DNA of 64,000 nt from Ramlibacter pinisoli (GCF_009758015.1 NZ_WSEL01000009.1:434001-498000), one strand, 5' to 3'; shown: positions 51,301 through 61,370, counted from the stretch's first letter. Numbers and translations: made by a program. The notes: a model not told the origin generated them from the letters alone.

Positions 51301-53436
51301 CAGCGCCTGAACGGCCAGCCCGGCGAGCCGGCCAGCTTCGACCTGCTCGACCGGCTGGTGTCGCGCCAGGCCTACCGGCTGGCCGACTGGCACGTGGCCA
51401 GCGACGACGTGAACTACCGCCGCTTCTTCGACGTCAACACGCTGGCCGCGCTGCGCATGGAGCGGCAGGAGGTGTTCGAGGCCACCCACGCCCGCGTGCT
51501 GCAGTGGCTGCAGGACGGCCACCTGGATGCGCTGCGCATCGACCACCCGGACGGCCTGTCGGACCCGCAGCAGTACTTCCAGCGGCTGCAGGCCCGCTTC
51601 GCGCGGCAGGCCGAGGTGGCCGGGCGCGAGCCGCGCGCGCTGTACCTGGTGGTCGAGAAGATCCTGGCCGAGCACGAGCCGCTGTCGCACCTGTGGCCGG
51701 TGCACGGCGACACCGGCTACCGCTTCGGCAACCTGGTCAACGGGCTGTTCGTCGATACGCGCCAGGTCGGCGCGCTGGACCGCGCCTACCGGCAGTTCAC
51801 CGACGAGCACGAGGACTTCGGCGAGATCGCCTACCAGTGCAAGCGGCTGATCATCGGCACCTCGCTGTTCTCCGAGCTGAACTGGCTGGTGGAGGCGATC
51901 TACCGCATCTCGCGCGCCAACCGGCGCCGCTGCGACTTCACCCGCAACCGCCTGCGGCTGGCGCTGGCCGAGATCGCGGCCGGCTTCCCGGTCTACCGCA
52001 CCTACCTGCGGGTGGGCGAGAACCCGAGTCCGGCCGACCGGCGCCACATCGACTGGGCCGTCGCTTCGGCCAAGCGCCGGTTGGGCGGCTCGGAAGCCGG
52101 CGTGCTGGACCATGTGCGCGAGGTGCTGCTCGGCGAAGGCGAAGCCTCCGACGTGCCGGCCGACCAGCGCACCCGCTTCCTGGCCCGCTGGCAGCAGTTC
52201 ACCGCACCGGTGATGGCCAAGGCGGTCGAGGACACCGCCTTCTACCGCTACCTGCGCCTGACCTCGCTCAACGAGGTGGGCGGCGAGCCGGCCAGCTACG
52301 GCATCTCGGTGGCCGCCTTCCACGGCTCCAACCAGGCGCGCGCGCGGCACCGCCCGCAGTGCCTGCTGGCCACTTCAACCCACGACAGCAAGCGCGGCGA
52401 GGACCTGCGCGCCCGCATCGACGTGCTGTCGGAGGTGCCGCAGCCGTGGGCCGAGGCGCTGCAGCGCTGGGCCGGCTGGGCCGAGCTGTACCTGGGCGAG
52501 ACCGACGCCGGCATCGCGCCCTCGCGCAACGACATCTGGCTGCTGTTCCAGACGCTGGTCGGGCTGTGGCCGGTGCAGCTGCCGCACGCGCAGGAGCGCG
52601 AGGACCTGCGCCGGCGCGTGCAGGAGTACATGCGCAAGGCGGTGCGCGAGGCCAAGCGCCACACCAGCTGGGTCTGCCCCGACCAGGCCTACGAGGATGC
52701 GCTGGCGCGCTACGTCGACGCCGTGCTGCGGCCCGGCCAGCCCAATCCCTTCGTCGACGAGCTGCAACGCTTCACGATCCGGCTGGCGCCCTGGGGCTTC
52801 CGCAACAGCTTGGCGCAGGTGGCGCTGAAGTTCACCGTGCCCGGCGTGCCTGACCTGTACCAGGGCTGCGAGCAGTGGAACTTCAGCCTGGTCGATCCCG
52901 ACAATCGGCGGCCGGTGGACTTCGGCAAGCTGTCCCGCTCGCTGGCCGAGCTGCAGGCGCAGTGCGCCGGCGGCCTCCCGTCCACGCTGCAGTGGCAGCA
53001 GTTGCAGGCCCAGGCGGCCGACGGGCGCGTCAAGCAGCTGGTGACGTGGCGGCTGCTGCAGCTGCGCCAGCGCTGGCCCGACCTGTTCCGCGACGGCCTG
53101 TACCAGCCGCTGCCGGTCGAGGGCGAGGCGGCCGACCACGCGCTCGCGTTCGCCCGCACGCTGGGCTCGCGCGCCGTGGTCGTGGTGGCGGCGCGGCTGG
53201 CCTGGACGTTGTGCGGCGGCGACGAGGCGCGCTGGACGCCCACGGCCTGGAGCCGCACCCAGCTGCGCCTGGGCGAGTGGGCGATGCTGCGCCGCTGGTC
53301 GCGCTGGCGCCACTGGTTCACCGGCCAGGACCTGCACGCACCGGCCGAGTCCGGCGCCCTGCAGCTCGACGCCGTGTTCTCCGGCGCCGCCGGCCTGCCG
53401 TTCGCGGTGCTCGTGGCCGAGGAGGCCGAGGCATGA
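48388..53436 (+). CDS. malQ-treY: Fusion of 4-alpha-glucanotransferase (MalQ) and malto-oligosyltrehalose synthase (TreY)
   Basis: The 1682-residue protein is one uninterrupted frame. Residues about 1-700 are a GH77 amylomaltase with nucleophile Asp461 ([10 protein letters not shown]), acid/base Glu505 (IGEDLG) and Asp557 (STHDLPT). Residues about 720-1682 are TreY, starting [15 protein letters not shown], with nucleophile Asp1052 (LRIDHPDG), Glu1090 (VVEKIL) and Asp1333 ([11 protein letters not shown]). MalQ lengthens or disproportionates short maltodextrins; TreY turns the reducing end into a trehalose unit. Both catalytic triads are intact, so both halves should be active. It follows treZ by 16 bases and overlaps glgA (ATGA). 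Confidence 0.95.
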   Translation: MSLDQDETDLAQQAERHGVALRYHSFWGEDKQVAPEVLAQALTSMGLHRTPPTGDESLPPVQVALEGDPIRLAWRAPAPATGWRLAPEQASAAGYSGAVERHGDSWVIDLPPSLATGYWQLTVDGDAAARCLVVVAPRRCWAPDALLGGQRWWGCTIQLYALRSSRNWGIGDFGDLRRLVDTAARQGASFIGLSPLHALFPHRPEVASPYSPSSRMALNPIYIDVQALAELAGSEEASRKLHGEEFQDRLRRLRDAEMVDYPGVAAAKEEMLLALWRHFEQHELHPDRSRGAHFARFMQERESTLGQHALFEALQGHLFAQDPGVWGWPAWPEAYRDPQGEAVQEFRRTHASAIQFRFWLQWLAEVQLESVQRYARSRGMGLGLYCDLAVGVNEGGAETWVQPSLYALGMHVGAPPDPLNALGQDWGLPPLNPVQLKAARYQPFIETLRANMRHSGALRMDHVMALMRLFWIGGQGGTYVSYPLADLLGILALESHRHQCMVIGEDLGNVAPAMREAMRERTLLSYRPLLFERGEDGSFRAPSDWQPQALAVVSTHDLPTLRGFWLGEDLELLGKLNLFPDGPAQDQAVIARAQDRARLLIALQHQDLLPPDTSTQPTSVPDATPAFTAAVYAFLARTPCWLVGVQLEDVTGQLLQVNVPGTTEDRFPNWRRKIAVAVEDLAADERFAAVAAVLRAERSGPAPDVGPTELPDLATARIPVATYRVQFHEGCSFADVTEAVPYLHQLGISHLYSSPYLRARPGSTHGYDIIDHTALNPEVGDERDFERLCHALRRHGMGQMLDLVPNHMGVLEADNAWWLEVLEHGQASAHAHTFDIEWAPSAPEMRGRVLLPVLGDQYGRILESGELQLTFAAETGEFGLRYWDHRFPIDPATYPDILSVLPAPPAQDEAESDSHAVVASVLASFERLPARDSQDDEQRRARVRDAAIYKRQLARLVSRNDWLAHWIDSCVQRLNGQPGEPASFDLLDRLVSRQAYRLADWHVASDDVNYRRFFDVNTLAALRMERQEVFEATHARVLQWLQDGHLDALRIDHPDGLSDPQQYFQRLQARFARQAEVAGREPRALYLVVEKILAEHEPLSHLWPVHGDTGYRFGNLVNGLFVDTRQVGALDRAYRQFTDEHEDFGEIAYQCKRLIIGTSLFSELNWLVEAIYRISRANRRRCDFTRNRLRLALAEIAAGFPVYRTYLRVGENPSPADRRHIDWAVASAKRRLGGSEAGVLDHVREVLLGEGEASDVPADQRTRFLARWQQFTAPVMAKAVEDTAFYRYLRLTSLNEVGGEPASYGISVAAFHGSNQARARHRPQCLLATSTHDSKRGEDLRARIDVLSEVPQPWAEALQRWAGWAELYLGETDAGIAPSRNDIWLLFQTLVGLWPVQLPHAQEREDLRRRVQEYMRKAVREAKRHTSWVCPDQAYEDALARYVDAVLRPGQPNPFVDELQRFTIRLAPWGFRNSLAQVALKFTVPGVPDLYQGCEQWNFSLVDPDNRRPVDFGKLSRSLAELQAQCAGGLPSTLQWQQLQAQAADGRVKQLVTWRLLQLRQRWPDLFRDGLYQPLPVEGEAADHALAFARTLGSRAVVVVAARLAWTLCGGDEARWTPTAWSRTQLRLGEWAMLRRWSRWRHWFTGQDLHAPAESGALQLDAVFSGAAGLPFAVLVAEEAEA

Positions 53437-54905
53437 AGATCCTGTTCGCCACCCCCGAGTGCGCGCCCTGGGTGAAGACCGGCGGCCTGGGCGACGTGAG
53501 CGGGGCACTGCCGGCGGCCCTGGCTGCGCTGGGCCACGACGTGCGCGTGCTGCTGCCGGCCTACCGCGGCATGCGGGTGAGCGGCGAGCTCGGCGATGGC
53601 GTCGACCTGCCCGCCCGGGGCCCCTGGCCGGCGGCGCAGTTGCTGCCGGTGAAGGCCGACAACGGGGTCACGCTGCTGCTGCTGGCCGCGCCCTCGCTCT
53701 ACCAGCGCGCCGGCGGCCCGTACGTCGACGCCGGCGGGGCCGACTACCACGACAACGTGCTGCGGTTCGGCTTCCTCGGCCGCATCGCCGCCCTCCTCGG
53801 CACGCCGGCCAGTCCGCTGGGCGACTGGAGGGCCGACATCGTGCACGCCAACGACTGGCCGTGCGGCCTCGCGCCGCTTTACCTGCGGCAGGCGCGCGAG
53901 CTGGCGCCGCGGCAGCCGATGGCCGCCAGCGTCATGACCATCCACAACATGGCCTTCCAGGGCACGTTCGCGATGGACAACGCCGACCGGCTGGGCATTC
54001 CCGGCATCTGGCGCGGCATCGACGGCGTGGAGTTCTGGGGCCAGCTGTCGATGCTCAAGGCCGGCCTGCAGTTCGCCGACGCGATCACCACCGTCAGCCC
54101 GACCTACGCGCGCGAGATCCAGACGCCGGCGTTCGGCGTCGGCCTGGACGGCGTGCTGCGGGCGCGCTCGGCGCACCTCACCGGCATCCTGAACGGGATC
54201 GACACGGCGGCCTGGAATCCCGCCTCCGATGTGCAACTGCTGCACCACTTCAGCGCCGGCGACCTGGCCGCCAAGGCGCGCAACAAGGCCGGCCTGCAGG
54301 CCCAGCTCGGGCTGGCCGCCGCGCCGCAGGCGCCGCTGTTCGGCGTGGTCAGCCGCCTGACCTCGCAGAAGGGCATCGACCTGGTGCTGCAGAACCTCGA
54401 CGCCGTGCTGGCCGGCGGCGGCCAGCTTGCCGTGCTCGGCCTGGGCGACCCAGCGCTGCAGGCCGCGCTGCGCGACGCGGCCGCGCGCGCGCCGCGCCAG
54501 GTGCACGTGACGCTGGGCTTCAACGAGCAGCTGGCCCACCGCATCGAGGCCGGCGCCGACTGCTTCCTCATGCCCTCGCGCTTCGAGCCCTGTGGCCTGA
54601 ACCAGATGTACAGCCAGGCCTACGGCACGCCGCCACTGGTGAATGCCACCGGCGGCCTGGTCGACTCGGTCGTCGACGCCGACGACGATCCCAAAGGCGG
54701 CACCGGCTTCGTCATGCGCTCGGCGGACGCTGCCGGCTTCGCCGAGGCCCTGGGCCGGGTGCGCCAGGCCTGGCAGGACCCGGCACGCTGGCGTCGCATC
54801 CAGGCCAACGGCATGGCGCGCCCGTTCGGCTGGGACGCCAGCGCGCGGCGCTACCTCGAGGTCTACGCACAGGCGATGGCGGCGGCCGCCGAACCCGTCG
54901 CCTGA
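53433..54905 (+). CDS. glgA: Glycogen synthase GlgA (ADP-glucose dependent)
   Basis: The 490-residue GT5 enzyme has the N-terminal KTGGLGDVSGALP motif for ADP-glucose binding, VHANDWPCGLAPLYL, TIHNMAFQG, and the C-terminal Rossmann domain with SRLTSQKGIDLV and PSRFEPCGLNQMYSQAYGTPP. It extends alpha-1,4 chains from ADP-glucose. ATG 53433 overlaps the stop of the fusion gene. It is the last gene of the operon and ends 6 bases from the convergent LysR gene. Confidence 0.96.
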   Translation: MKILFATPECAPWVKTGGLGDVSGALPAALAALGHDVRVLLPAYRGMRVSGELGDGVDLPARGPWPAAQLLPVKADNGVTLLLLAAPSLYQRAGGPYVDAGGADYHDNVLRFGFLGRIAALLGTPASPLGDWRADIVHANDWPCGLAPLYLRQARELAPRQPMAASVMTIHNMAFQGTFAMDNADRLGIPGIWRGIDGVEFWGQLSMLKAGLQFADAITTVSPTYAREIQTPAFGVGLDGVLRARSAHLTGILNGIDTAAWNPASDVQLLHHFSAGDLAAKARNKAGLQAQLGLAAAPQAPLFGVVSRLTSQKGIDLVLQNLDAVLAGGGQLAVLGLGDPALQAALRDAAARAPRQVHVTLGFNEQLAHRIEAGADCFLMPSRFEPCGLNQMYSQAYGTPPLVNATGGLVDSVVDADDDPKGGTGFVMRSADAAGFAEALGRVRQAWQDPARWRRIQANGMARPFGWDASARRYLEVYAQAMAAAAEPVA

Positions 54906-54911
54906 GCAGGA

Positions 54912-55829
54912 TCAGGGGCACTCCTGGCGGAACGCCTCCTCGGTGAGGTGCTCGCCGAGAAAGTCGAGGAAGCGGCGCACCGCCGGCACCATTCCGCGCC
55001 GGGACGGAAACACCGCATGCACCACGCCCGCCGGCGGCATCCACCCGGGCAGCACGTGCTCGAGCCGCCCTTCGCGCACGTCGCGCGCGCACATGTAGTC
55101 GGGCAGCACGGACATGCCCAGTCCCTGCAGCGCGAGGTACTTGAGCGCCAGCAGGTCGTCGGCCGTGTGCAGGGGCCGGTGCTGCAGGTCGTGCTCGCGA
55201 CCGCCCGGGCCCAGCAGGCGCCAGGAGGCGCGCCCGTCGGCCGCCGACATCGCGACCGTGGGCAGCCGGGCCAGGTCCTCGATGCCGTGCGGCCGGCCCA
55301 ACCGGTCGAGCAGGCCCGGGGTGGCCAGCAGCCAGCTCCAGGTGCGGCTGAGCTTCTTGACCACCAGGCTGCCGCTGTCGTCGACGCTCTGGCGCACCCG
55401 CAGCGCCACGTCGACGCCCTCCTGCACCAGGTCGACCACGCGGTTGGTGACCTGCATGTCCAGGCGCACCTGCGGGTGCCGCTCCAGGAACAGCGGCAGC
55501 ACCGCGCCGACCATGGTCTGCGCCAGCGTCACCGGACAGGTGACACGGATGGTGCCGCGCGGCTCGCCATGGACCACCGCCACCGCTTCCTCGGCCGCTT
55601 CGGCCTGCTCGCGCATGGCGACGCAATGGCGGTGGAACTGCTCGCCGGCTTCGGTCAGGGACAGCTTGCGGGTGGTGCGCTGCAGCAGGCGCACGCCGAG
55701 GTGCGCCTCCAGGTCGGCCACCCGGCGCGACAGACGCGATTTCGGGATGCCCAGGGCGCGGCCGGCGGCGGCGAAGCCGCCGCGGTCGACCACCTCGGCA
55801 AAGAAGAGCATGTCGTTCAGGTCGCGCAT
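54912..55829 (-). CDS. LysR-family transcriptional regulator
   Basis: The 305-residue regulator has the LysR helix-turn-helix (MRDLNDMLFFAEVVDRGGFAAAGRALGIPKSRLSRRVADLEAHLG) and a substrate-binding-like effector domain from about residue 90. It belongs to the branch with the DLNDMLFFAEVVDRGGF opening that often flanks quinone or azo reductase genes. It is divergent from the azoreductase gene with a palindromic site between them, so it probably controls that gene. Confidence 0.9.
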   Translation of the reverse strand: MRDLNDMLFFAEVVDRGGFAAAGRALGIPKSRLSRRVADLEAHLGVRLLQRTTRKLSLTEAGEQFHRHCVAMREQAEAAEEAVAVVHGEPRGTIRVTCPVTLAQTMVGAVLPLFLERHPQVRLDMQVTNRVVDLVQEGVDVALRVRQSVDDSGSLVVKKLSRTWSWLLATPGLLDRLGRPHGIEDLARLPTVAMSAADGRASWRLLGPGGREHDLQHRPLHTADDLLALKYLALQGLGMSVLPDYMCARDVREGRLEHVLPGWMPPAGVVHAVFPSRRGMVPAVRRFLDFLGEHLTEEAFRQECP

Positions 55830-55841
55830 CGTCGTTCCACT

Positions 55842-55851
55842 GTTAGAACAA
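55842..55851. promoter_or_regulatory. Candidate LysR operator TGTT-AG-AACA
   Basis: A perfect 10-base palindrome lies 13 bases from the LysR start and 89 bases from the azoreductase start. It has the form of short interrupted dyads found in LysR sites. The assignment is by position. Confidence 0.4.
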
Positions 55852-55939
55852 TCTATCGCGGATTGGCCGTCTTATCAACGATTCGCTTCATGCCCACAAT
55901 CTTTCCATCGGCAAACACTGTTCAAGGAAGGACCCCACC

Positions 55940-56587
55940 ATGAAGCTGCTCCACATCGATTCCAGCCCCCTCGCCGGCAACTCCGTGTCGCGCCAGCTCA
56001 GCGCCAGCGTCGTCGAGCAGTGGCAGGCCGCCAACCCGTCGACCGTGGTCGAGTACCTGGACCTGGCGGTGGACGCCCCCAGCCACCTCGACCAGGACTC
56101 GCTCGGCTTTCGCCTGGGCCTCGGCGCCGAAGGGCTGACCGACGCCCAGCGGCGCGAGAACGCCCTGTCGGAGCGGCTGGTGAGCCAGTTCCTGGCTGCC
56201 GACGTGGTGGTGGTCGGTGCGCCGATGTACAACTTCGGCGTCCCGAGCCAGCTGAAGGCCTGGATCGACCGAGTGGCCCAGGCCGGCCGCACCTTCACCT
56301 ACACCGCGCAGGGACCGCAGGGCCTGGCCGGCGGCAAGACGGTGATCGTCGCATCCAGCCGGGGCGGCATGTACTCGACCAACCCGGCCCTGGCGGCGCT
56401 CGACCACCAGGAGAGCTACCTGAAGGCGGTGTTCGGGTTCTTCGGCATCACCGACGTGCGCATCGTGCGCGCCGAGGGCGTGGCGATGGGCGAGGCCGCG
56501 AAGCAGCAGGCACTCGATGCCGCCCAGGCGCAGATCGAAGTCGCGCTCGACACGGCACAGGAGCCGCAGTACGTCGACGCGGCCTGA
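55940..56587 (+). CDS. azoR: FMN-dependent NADH-azoreductase
   Basis: The 215-residue flavodoxin-fold protein has the AzoR/NQO hallmarks: N-terminal [20 protein letters not shown] phosphate loop, [23 protein letters not shown], and ASSRGGMYS in the second FMN loop. It reduces quinones and azo compounds with NADH by two-electron transfer in the cytosol. The ribosome site AAGGAAGGA precedes ATG 55940. Divergence from a LysR gene suggests induction by electrophiles such as quinones. Confidence 0.93.
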   Translation: MKLLHIDSSPLAGNSVSRQLSASVVEQWQAANPSTVVEYLDLAVDAPSHLDQDSLGFRLGLGAEGLTDAQRRENALSERLVSQFLAADVVVVGAPMYNFGVPSQLKAWIDRVAQAGRTFTYTAQGPQGLAGGKTVIVASSRGGMYSTNPALAALDHQESYLKAVFGFFGITDVRIVRAEGVAMGEAAKQQALDAAQAQIEVALDTAQEPQYVDAA

Positions 56588-56750
56588 GGCCGCACCCCAC
56601 GCAGCGCCGCCGGCCCGACAGGCCGGCGGCGCTTGCCCTATGCTCGGGCCCCCTCCACCCGGGCGCCCACGGCGCTTCCACCATGCCCGCACGCGGCCTC
56701 GCGCGGCTCGTTGCCACCGCCTCCACCGACGGCTGCACGGGTGGGGCGCG

Positions 56751-57842
56751 ATGAGCGTCCTGCGCTGGTTGCGCCTGTCGCTGGTTGCCTTGCTGGGCGG
56801 ACTGGCGGGCTTCGTGGATGGCGCATGCGATCCGCGCCTGGCCCGCTCGCCGCAATTCGTGGCGCAGGATTGCACCTTCCGCAACGCGCCCAATCCCGAT
56901 GCGCTGCCCAGCCGCGGCAGCTGGGACATCTGGAGCCGCTTCCTCTTCGCCGGCAAGCCCGAGGGCACGGTGCCGGTCGACCCGATTCCGCTGCGCCCGC
57001 TCGATCGCGCCGCGCTGGAGGCGCTGGACACCGACGCCAACCATGTCGTGCGGCTCGGCCACTCGTCGCACCTGCTCAAGCTGCGCGGGCGCTACTGGCT
57101 GATCGATCCGGTGTTCGGCCCGCGCGCCTCGCCACTCAGCTGGGCCGGGCCCCAGCGCTTCCATCCTCCGCCGCTGGCCGCGACGGAACTGCCGCCCATC
57201 GAAGGCCTGATCCTCTCGCACGACCACTACGACCACCTGGACCGGCCGACCATCCGCGCGCTGATCGGGCGCGTGCAGCGCTACTTCGTGCCGCTGGGCG
57301 TGGGGGCGCGCCTGGTGGCCATGGGCGTCGAGGCCGACCGCATCGAGGAATTCGACTGGTGGCAGGAAGGCAGCTACGGCGACATCGTGCTCACCGCCGC
57401 GCCGGCGCAGCACTTTTCCGGCCGCACCCCGTTCGACCGCAACAGCACGCTGTGGGCGTCGTGGTCGATCCAGAGCGGCGGGCAGAAGATCTTCTACAGC
57501 GGCGACTCGGGCTACTTCCCGGGCTTTCGCGAGATCGGGCGCCGCCTGGGCGGCTTCGACCTGGCGCTGATGGAGAACGGCGCCTACGACGGCTACTGGC
57601 CCTCGGTGCACATGGCCCCGGAGGAGACCGTGCAGGCCTTCGAGGACCTGGGCGCCCGGGTGCTGTACCTGGTGCACAACAGCACCTTCGACATGGCCTT
57701 CCACGGCTGGCGCGACCCGCTCGAGCGGGCCGCGGCCATCGCCGAGCGCAAGGGCCTGGAGCTCGCCACGCCCGAGATCGGCGAGGTCCTCACCATCGGC
57801 AAGCCGCGCGAGAACAGGCGCTGGTGGCAGGGGCTGCGCTGA
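56751..57842 (+). CDS. Metallo-beta-lactamase-fold hydrolase (NAPE-PLD/UlaG-like)
   Basis: The 363-residue protein begins with a hydrophobic segment (residues 5-24) that could be a signal peptide or anchor. It then has the MBL fold with LIDPVFGPRASPLSW, the metal motif LSHDHYDHLD (HxHxDH), HFSGR, and FYSGDSGYFPGF, ending with an HNSTFDMAFHGW-type region. It is closest in pattern to the NAPE-phospholipase-D-like / outer-membrane-associated MBL hydrolases. Substrate is not predictable; phospholipid-like amides or lactones are known for relatives. Repeat-rich DNA follows. Confidence 0.8.
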   Translation: MSVLRWLRLSLVALLGGLAGFVDGACDPRLARSPQFVAQDCTFRNAPNPDALPSRGSWDIWSRFLFAGKPEGTVPVDPIPLRPLDRAALEALDTDANHVVRLGHSSHLLKLRGRYWLIDPVFGPRASPLSWAGPQRFHPPPLAATELPPIEGLILSHDHYDHLDRPTIRALIGRVQRYFVPLGVGARLVAMGVEADRIEEFDWWQEGSYGDIVLTAAPAQHFSGRTPFDRNSTLWASWSIQSGGQKIFYSGDSGYFPGFREIGRRLGGFDLALMENGAYDGYWPSVHMAPEETVQAFEDLGARVLYLVHNSTFDMAFHGWRDPLERAAAIAERKGLELATPEIGEVLTIGKPRENRRWWQGLR

Positions 57843-57866
57843 GCGGCCCGCCGAGGGCACCGATGC

Positions 57867-57963
57867 CGTCATTGCGGGCTTGACCCGCAATCCATCTCCC
57901 ATCCGTGGTTCAGGTGCAGCGGCGTTCCGGAGATGGATGCCGGGTCGGGCCCGGCATGACGAC
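57867..57963. repeat. Dispersed palindromic repeat, unit 1 at 57.9 kb
   Basis: The left arm (CGTCATTGCGGGCTTGACCC and on to 57900) is identical over 34 bases to that at 40762, and the right arm (CCGGAGATGGATGCCGGGTC and on to 57963) is nearly the same as that at 40823. The arms are inverted repeats separated by about 26 unrelated bases, and each has its own GCGGG/CCCGC or CCGGG/CCCGG hairpin. Confidence 0.87.
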
Positions 57964-58001
57964 ATCTGCTGTGGCACGACGCGTTCTTCCCTCACGCATC
58001 A

Positions 58002-58097
58002 CCGTCATTGCGGGCTCGACCCGTAATCCATCTCCCGATCCTGGCCCAGGTGCGGCTCGTCCCGGAGATGGGTCCCGGCGTTCGCCGGGATGACATT
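58002..58097. repeat. Dispersed palindromic repeat, unit 2 at 58.0 kb
   Basis: A second, slightly diverged unit follows unit 1 in the same orientation after 38 bases, with left arm CCGTCATTGCGGGCTCGACC and right arm CGGAGATGGGTCCCGGCGTT running to the GGGATGAC end. Sequence divergence between the units points to separate insertions or old duplication. It ends 30 bases before the stop of the sulfate-binding-protein gene and may serve as its transcript end. Confidence 0.85.
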
Positions 58098-58126
58098 GCC
58101 CGCGCCGCAAGCGGCGCGGCGCGATG

Positions 58127-59155
58127 TCACTTCCTCGTGTAGATCTGGTCGAAGCTGCCGCCGTCGGCGAAGTGCTCCTTGTCGGCCTTGCCCCAGCCGC
58201 CGAAGGCCTGGTCGATGGTGAACAGGTTGATCTTCGGGAACTGCCTGGCGTACTTGGCCTGCGCCTTCTGCGACGCGGCCGGCCGGTAGAAGTTCTTGCC
58301 GATGATGTCCTGGCCCTCTTCGGAGTACAGGAACTTCAGGTATTCCTCGGCCACCGCACGGGTGCCGCGCTTGTCAACGTTCCTGTCCACGACCGTGACG
58401 CCGGGTTCGGCCAGGATGGACAGCGTGGGCACCACGACGTCGAACTTGGCGCCGAACTCCTTCTCGAGCAGGAAGGCCTCGTTCTCCCAGGCGATCAGCA
58501 CGTCGCCCTGGGCACGCTGGGCGAAGGTGATGGTGGAGCCGCGCGCGCCGGTGTCCAGGACGGGCACGTTGCCATAGAGCTTGGCGACGAACTCCTTGGC
58601 CTTGGCGTCGCCGCCGTACTTGCGCTTGGCAAACTCCCACGCCGCCAGGTAGTTCCAGCGCGCGCCGCCCGAGGTCTTGGGGTTGGGCGTGATGACGCTG
58701 ATGCCGGGCTTGACCAGGTCGTCCCAGTCCTTGATGCCCTTGGGGTTGCCCTCGCGCACCACCAGGATGATGGTGGACGTGTACGGCGAGGCATTCAGCG
58801 GCAGGCGCTTCTGCCAGCCGTCCTTCACCCAGCCGCCGTTCTTCACCAGCGCGTCGGTGTCGCCGCCCAGGGCCAGCGTGGCCACGTCGGCCTCCAGGCC
58901 GTCGATGATGGAGCGGGCCTGCTTGCCCGAGCCGCCGTGCGACTGCTTGATGCTCACGTCCTGGCCGGTCTTGCCCTTCCAGTATTTGGCGAACGCCTGG
59001 TTGTAGTCGACGTACAGCTCGCGCGTGGGGTCGTACGACACGTTCAGCAGCGTCACGGCCGGCTGCTGTGCAAAGGCCGACACGGCGGGCAGGCCCAGCG
59101 TTGCCGCCGCGGCGGCCGCCAGGGGAATCTTGATAAAGTCGCGGCGAAGGCTCAT
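58127..59155 (-). CDS. sbp: Periplasmic sulfate/thiosulfate-binding protein (Sbp/CysP)
   Basis: The 342-residue protein has a twin-arginine-like export signal ([21 protein letters not shown], cleavage near AFAQ). Sbp family features follow: [65 protein letters not shown] and [11 protein letters not shown]. It delivers sulfate or thiosulfate to the CysTWA ABC importer, which is not in the window. ATG 59155 was chosen over an upstream in-frame ATG at 59254 because it gives the export signal. A sequence shared with the sulfite-reductase promoter lies 79 bases upstream. Confidence 0.94.
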   Translation of the reverse strand: MSLRRDFIKIPLAAAAAATLGLPAVSAFAQQPAVTLLNVSYDPTRELYVDYNQAFAKYWKGKTGQDVSIKQSHGGSGKQARSIIDGLEADVATLALGGDTDALVKNGGWVKDGWQKRLPLNASPYTSTIILVVREGNPKGIKDWDDLVKPGISVITPNPKTSGGARWNYLAAWEFAKRKYGGDAKAKEFVAKLYGNVPVLDTGARGSTITFAQRAQGDVLIAWENEAFLLEKEFGAKFDVVVPTLSILAEPGVTVVDRNVDKRGTRAVAEEYLKFLYSEEGQDIIGKNFYRPAASQKAQAKYARQFPKINLFTIDQAFGGWGKADKEHFADGGSFDQIYTRK

Positions 59156-59233
59156 GGAAATCGATGCCCGTTGTGGTTGACGGGCCGCATTCTTCCGGCG
59201 AGCCGCGCAAAGGGGAACGATGGAGTTCTCACT

Positions 59234-59250
59234 TGCATATCCGCATAAGC
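59234..59250. promoter_or_regulatory. 17-nt motif shared with the sulfite-reductase upstream region (copy 1)
   Basis: TGCATATCCGCATAAGC occurs here, 79 bases upstream of the sbp start, and again at 62186. It is AT-rich in a GC-rich background and contains GCATA-type half sites. It is a candidate CysB/Cbl (LysR-type sulfur regulator) binding site or shared promoter element. The identity is certain; the factor is inferred. Confidence 0.6.
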
Positions 59251-59270
59251 ACATTCCTGGAGTCGTTCAC

Positions 59271-59543
59271 GTGGCGCGCACCGTTCAATGCATCAAGCTG
59301 GGCCGGGAGGCCGAAGGCCTGGATTTCCCCCCCTACCCCGGCGAGCTGGGCAAGCGCCTGTACGAGAACGTCAGCAAGGAAGCCTGGGCCGCCTGGCTCA
59401 AGCACCAGACCATGCTGGTGAACGAGAACCGCCTCAACCTGGCCGACCAGCGCGCCCGCGAGTACCTCAAGCGCCAGATGGAAGCGCACTTCTTCGGCGG
59501 CGGTGCCGACGTGGCACAGGGCTACGTGCCGCCCAGCGCCTGA
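59271..59543 (+). CDS. yggX: Fe(2+)-trafficking / oxidative damage protection protein YggX
   Basis: The 90-residue protein matches YggX in length and content: [38 protein letters not shown], then [33 protein letters not shown]. It protects Fe-S clusters and reduces free-iron damage. The start is GTG 59271 with GGAG eight bases upstream; an ATG at 59220 in frame would add 17 residues and overlap the regulatory motif. It starts the plus-strand run with mnmC. Confidence 0.93.
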   Translation: MARTVQCIKLGREAEGLDFPPYPGELGKRLYENVSKEAWAAWLKHQTMLVNENRLNLADQRAREYLKRQMEAHFFGGGADVAQGYVPPSA

Positions 59544-59552
59544 GCGCCGCCC

Positions 59553-61370
59553 GTGTCCGAGCCGGTCGCGTGGTCGCCTGACGGCACGCCGCACAACGCC
59601 CGGTTCGGCGACATCTACCGCAGCACCAGCGGCGGCCTGGCACAGGCGCGCCACGTGTTCCTGGCCGGCTGCGGGCTGCCGCAGCAGTGGGCCGGGCAGC
59701 GCCAGTGGCGCGTGCTGGAGACCGGCTTCGGCCTGGGGCTGAACTTCCTCGCGACCTGGGCCGCCTGGAAGGCCGATCCACAGCGCCCCACCGTGCTGCA
59801 CTTCGCCTCGGTCGAGGCCTACCCCGTCGCGGCCGAGGACCTGCTGCGCAGCGCGGCCCTGCATCCCGACCTGGAACCGCTCGCCCGCATGCTGGCGGCG
59901 CAGTGGTGGGGCCTGGTGCCGGGCGTGCACCGCATGGGTTTCGAGGGCGGCCGGGTGCTGCTCACGTTGTCCGTGGGCGATGCGCGCGCGATGCTGGCCG
60001 AGCAGGCATTCAGCGCCGACTCGGTGTTCCTCGACGGCTTCGACCCGCAGCGCAATCCGGCCATGTGGGACCTGCCGCTGCTCAAAGCCGTCGCCCGCCT
60101 GTGCCGGCGCGGCACCACGATGGCCACCTGGACCGTCGCCGGCGCAGTGCGGCGCGAGCTGCAGCAGTGCGGTTTCGTGCTCGACAAGGTGACCGGGCTG
60201 CCGCCCAAGCGCGAATGCCTGCGCGGCCGCTTCGATCCTGCCTGGGAGCTGCGCCGCGCCGAGCGCCCGGCCGTCGAGCCGTCACGCGCCGTGGTCGTCG
60301 GCGGCGGGCTCGCGGGCGCCGCGGCCGCCAGCAGCCTGGCCCGCCGGGGATGGCAGGTCGACGTGCTGGACGCAGCGCACCAGCCGGCCAGCGGCGCCTC
60401 GGCATTGCCGGCCGGGCTGCTGGCCCCGCATGTCTCGCCGGACGACAACCTGCTGGCGCGGCTGTCGCGCAGCGGCGTGCGCATCACGCTGCAGGAAGCG
60501 GCGTTGCGCTTGCGTGCGGGAGAGGACTGGGCCCACAGCGGCGTCCTGCGCCGGCGCGGCGCCGACGAGCGTGCGCCTGCCGACCTGGGGCCGTGGGGCG
60601 ACGCCTGGCAGCGCTGGCCCGGGGGCAGCCCGCGCGAGCTGTGGCACCCGGCGGCCGCCTGGATCAAGCCGGGGCGGCTGGTCCAGGCCTGGCTCACCGG
60701 CGATGGCATCCGCTGGCGCGGCGGCGTGCGGGTGCACGGGCTGGAGCGGTCGGGTGGGCAGTGGCAGCTGCTCGACGCGGACGGCCTGCAGATCGCGCAG
60801 GCCCCGCTGGTGGTGGTCGCGGCGTCGCTCGGCAGTGCCGCGCTGCTGCCGGATCTCGCCGCCCTGCACCCGGTGCGCGGCCAGGTCAGCTGGGACCTGC
60901 TCGGCGACGGCGAACCGCTGGCGGGGGCGCCGGTCAACGGCAACGGCCACCTGCTGCCGCAGGTGCCGCTGGAGGCCGGCACCTGCTGGCTCAGCGGCTC
61001 CACCTACGGCCGGGGCGATGCCGATGCCGCCCCGCGCGCCGAGGACCAGCAGGCCAACCTGGCGCGGCTGCGCGCCCTCCTGCCCGCTGCCGCCGATCGG
61101 CTGGCGCCCGCATTCGCCGCCGGCACGGTGCGGGCCTGGAGCGGCGTGCGTTGCGCCTCGGCCGACCGGCGCCCGCTGGTAGGCGACGTGGCGCCGGGCC
61201 TGTGGGTGAGCACGGCGATGGGATCGCGCGGGCTGACGTTTGCCGCCCTGTGCGCCGAGCTGCTGGCGGCCCGGCTGCATGCGGAACCGCTCCCCCTGCC
61301 GGTGCGGCTGGCGGCGGCGCTGGACGCCCGGCGCCACGCCGGCGTCACACCTTCTCGAGCAGCGCCTTGA
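59553..61370 (+). CDS. mnmC: Bifunctional tRNA wobble-uridine modification protein MnmC
   Basis: The 605-residue protein has two domains. An N-terminal methyltransferase (residues about 1-235) has WRVLETGFGLGLNFLATW as its SAM motif and VFLDGFDPQRNPAMWD. A C-terminal FAD oxidoreductase begins at about residue 247 (VVVGGGLAGAAAASSLARRG) and ends with WSGVRCASADRRPLVG. Together they turn cmnm5s2U34 into nm5s2U34 and then mnm5s2U34 in tRNA. The start is GTG 59553, nine bases after yggX. Its last 26 bases overlap the convergent response-regulator gene. Confidence 0.93.
   Translation: MSEPVAWSPDGTPHNARFGDIYRSTSGGLAQARHVFLAGCGLPQQWAGQRQWRVLETGFGLGLNFLATWAAWKADPQRPTVLHFASVEAYPVAAEDLLRSAALHPDLEPLARMLAAQWWGLVPGVHRMGFEGGRVLLTLSVGDARAMLAEQAFSADSVFLDGFDPQRNPAMWDLPLLKAVARLCRRGTTMATWTVAGAVRRELQQCGFVLDKVTGLPPKRECLRGRFDPAWELRRAERPAVEPSRAVVVGGGLAGAAAASSLARRGWQVDVLDAAHQPASGASALPAGLLAPHVSPDDNLLARLSRSGVRITLQEAALRLRAGEDWAHSGVLRRRGADERAPADLGPWGDAWQRWPGGSPRELWHPAAAWIKPGRLVQAWLTGDGIRWRGGVRVHGLERSGGQWQLLDADGLQIAQAPLVVVAASLGSAALLPDLAALHPVRGQVSWDLLGDGEPLAGAPVNGNGHLLPQVPLEAGTCWLSGSTYGRGDADAAPRAEDQQANLARLRALLPAAADRLAPAFAAGTVRAWSGVRCASADRRPLVGDVAPGLWVSTAMGSRGLTFAALCAELLAARLHAEPLPLPVRLAAALDARRHAGVTPSRAAP

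Noticed and set aside
61345..61370. Possible frameshift at the mnmC end because of overlap with the convergent gene
   Set aside because: Both proteins have family-typical ends; a short convergent 3' overlap is normal.
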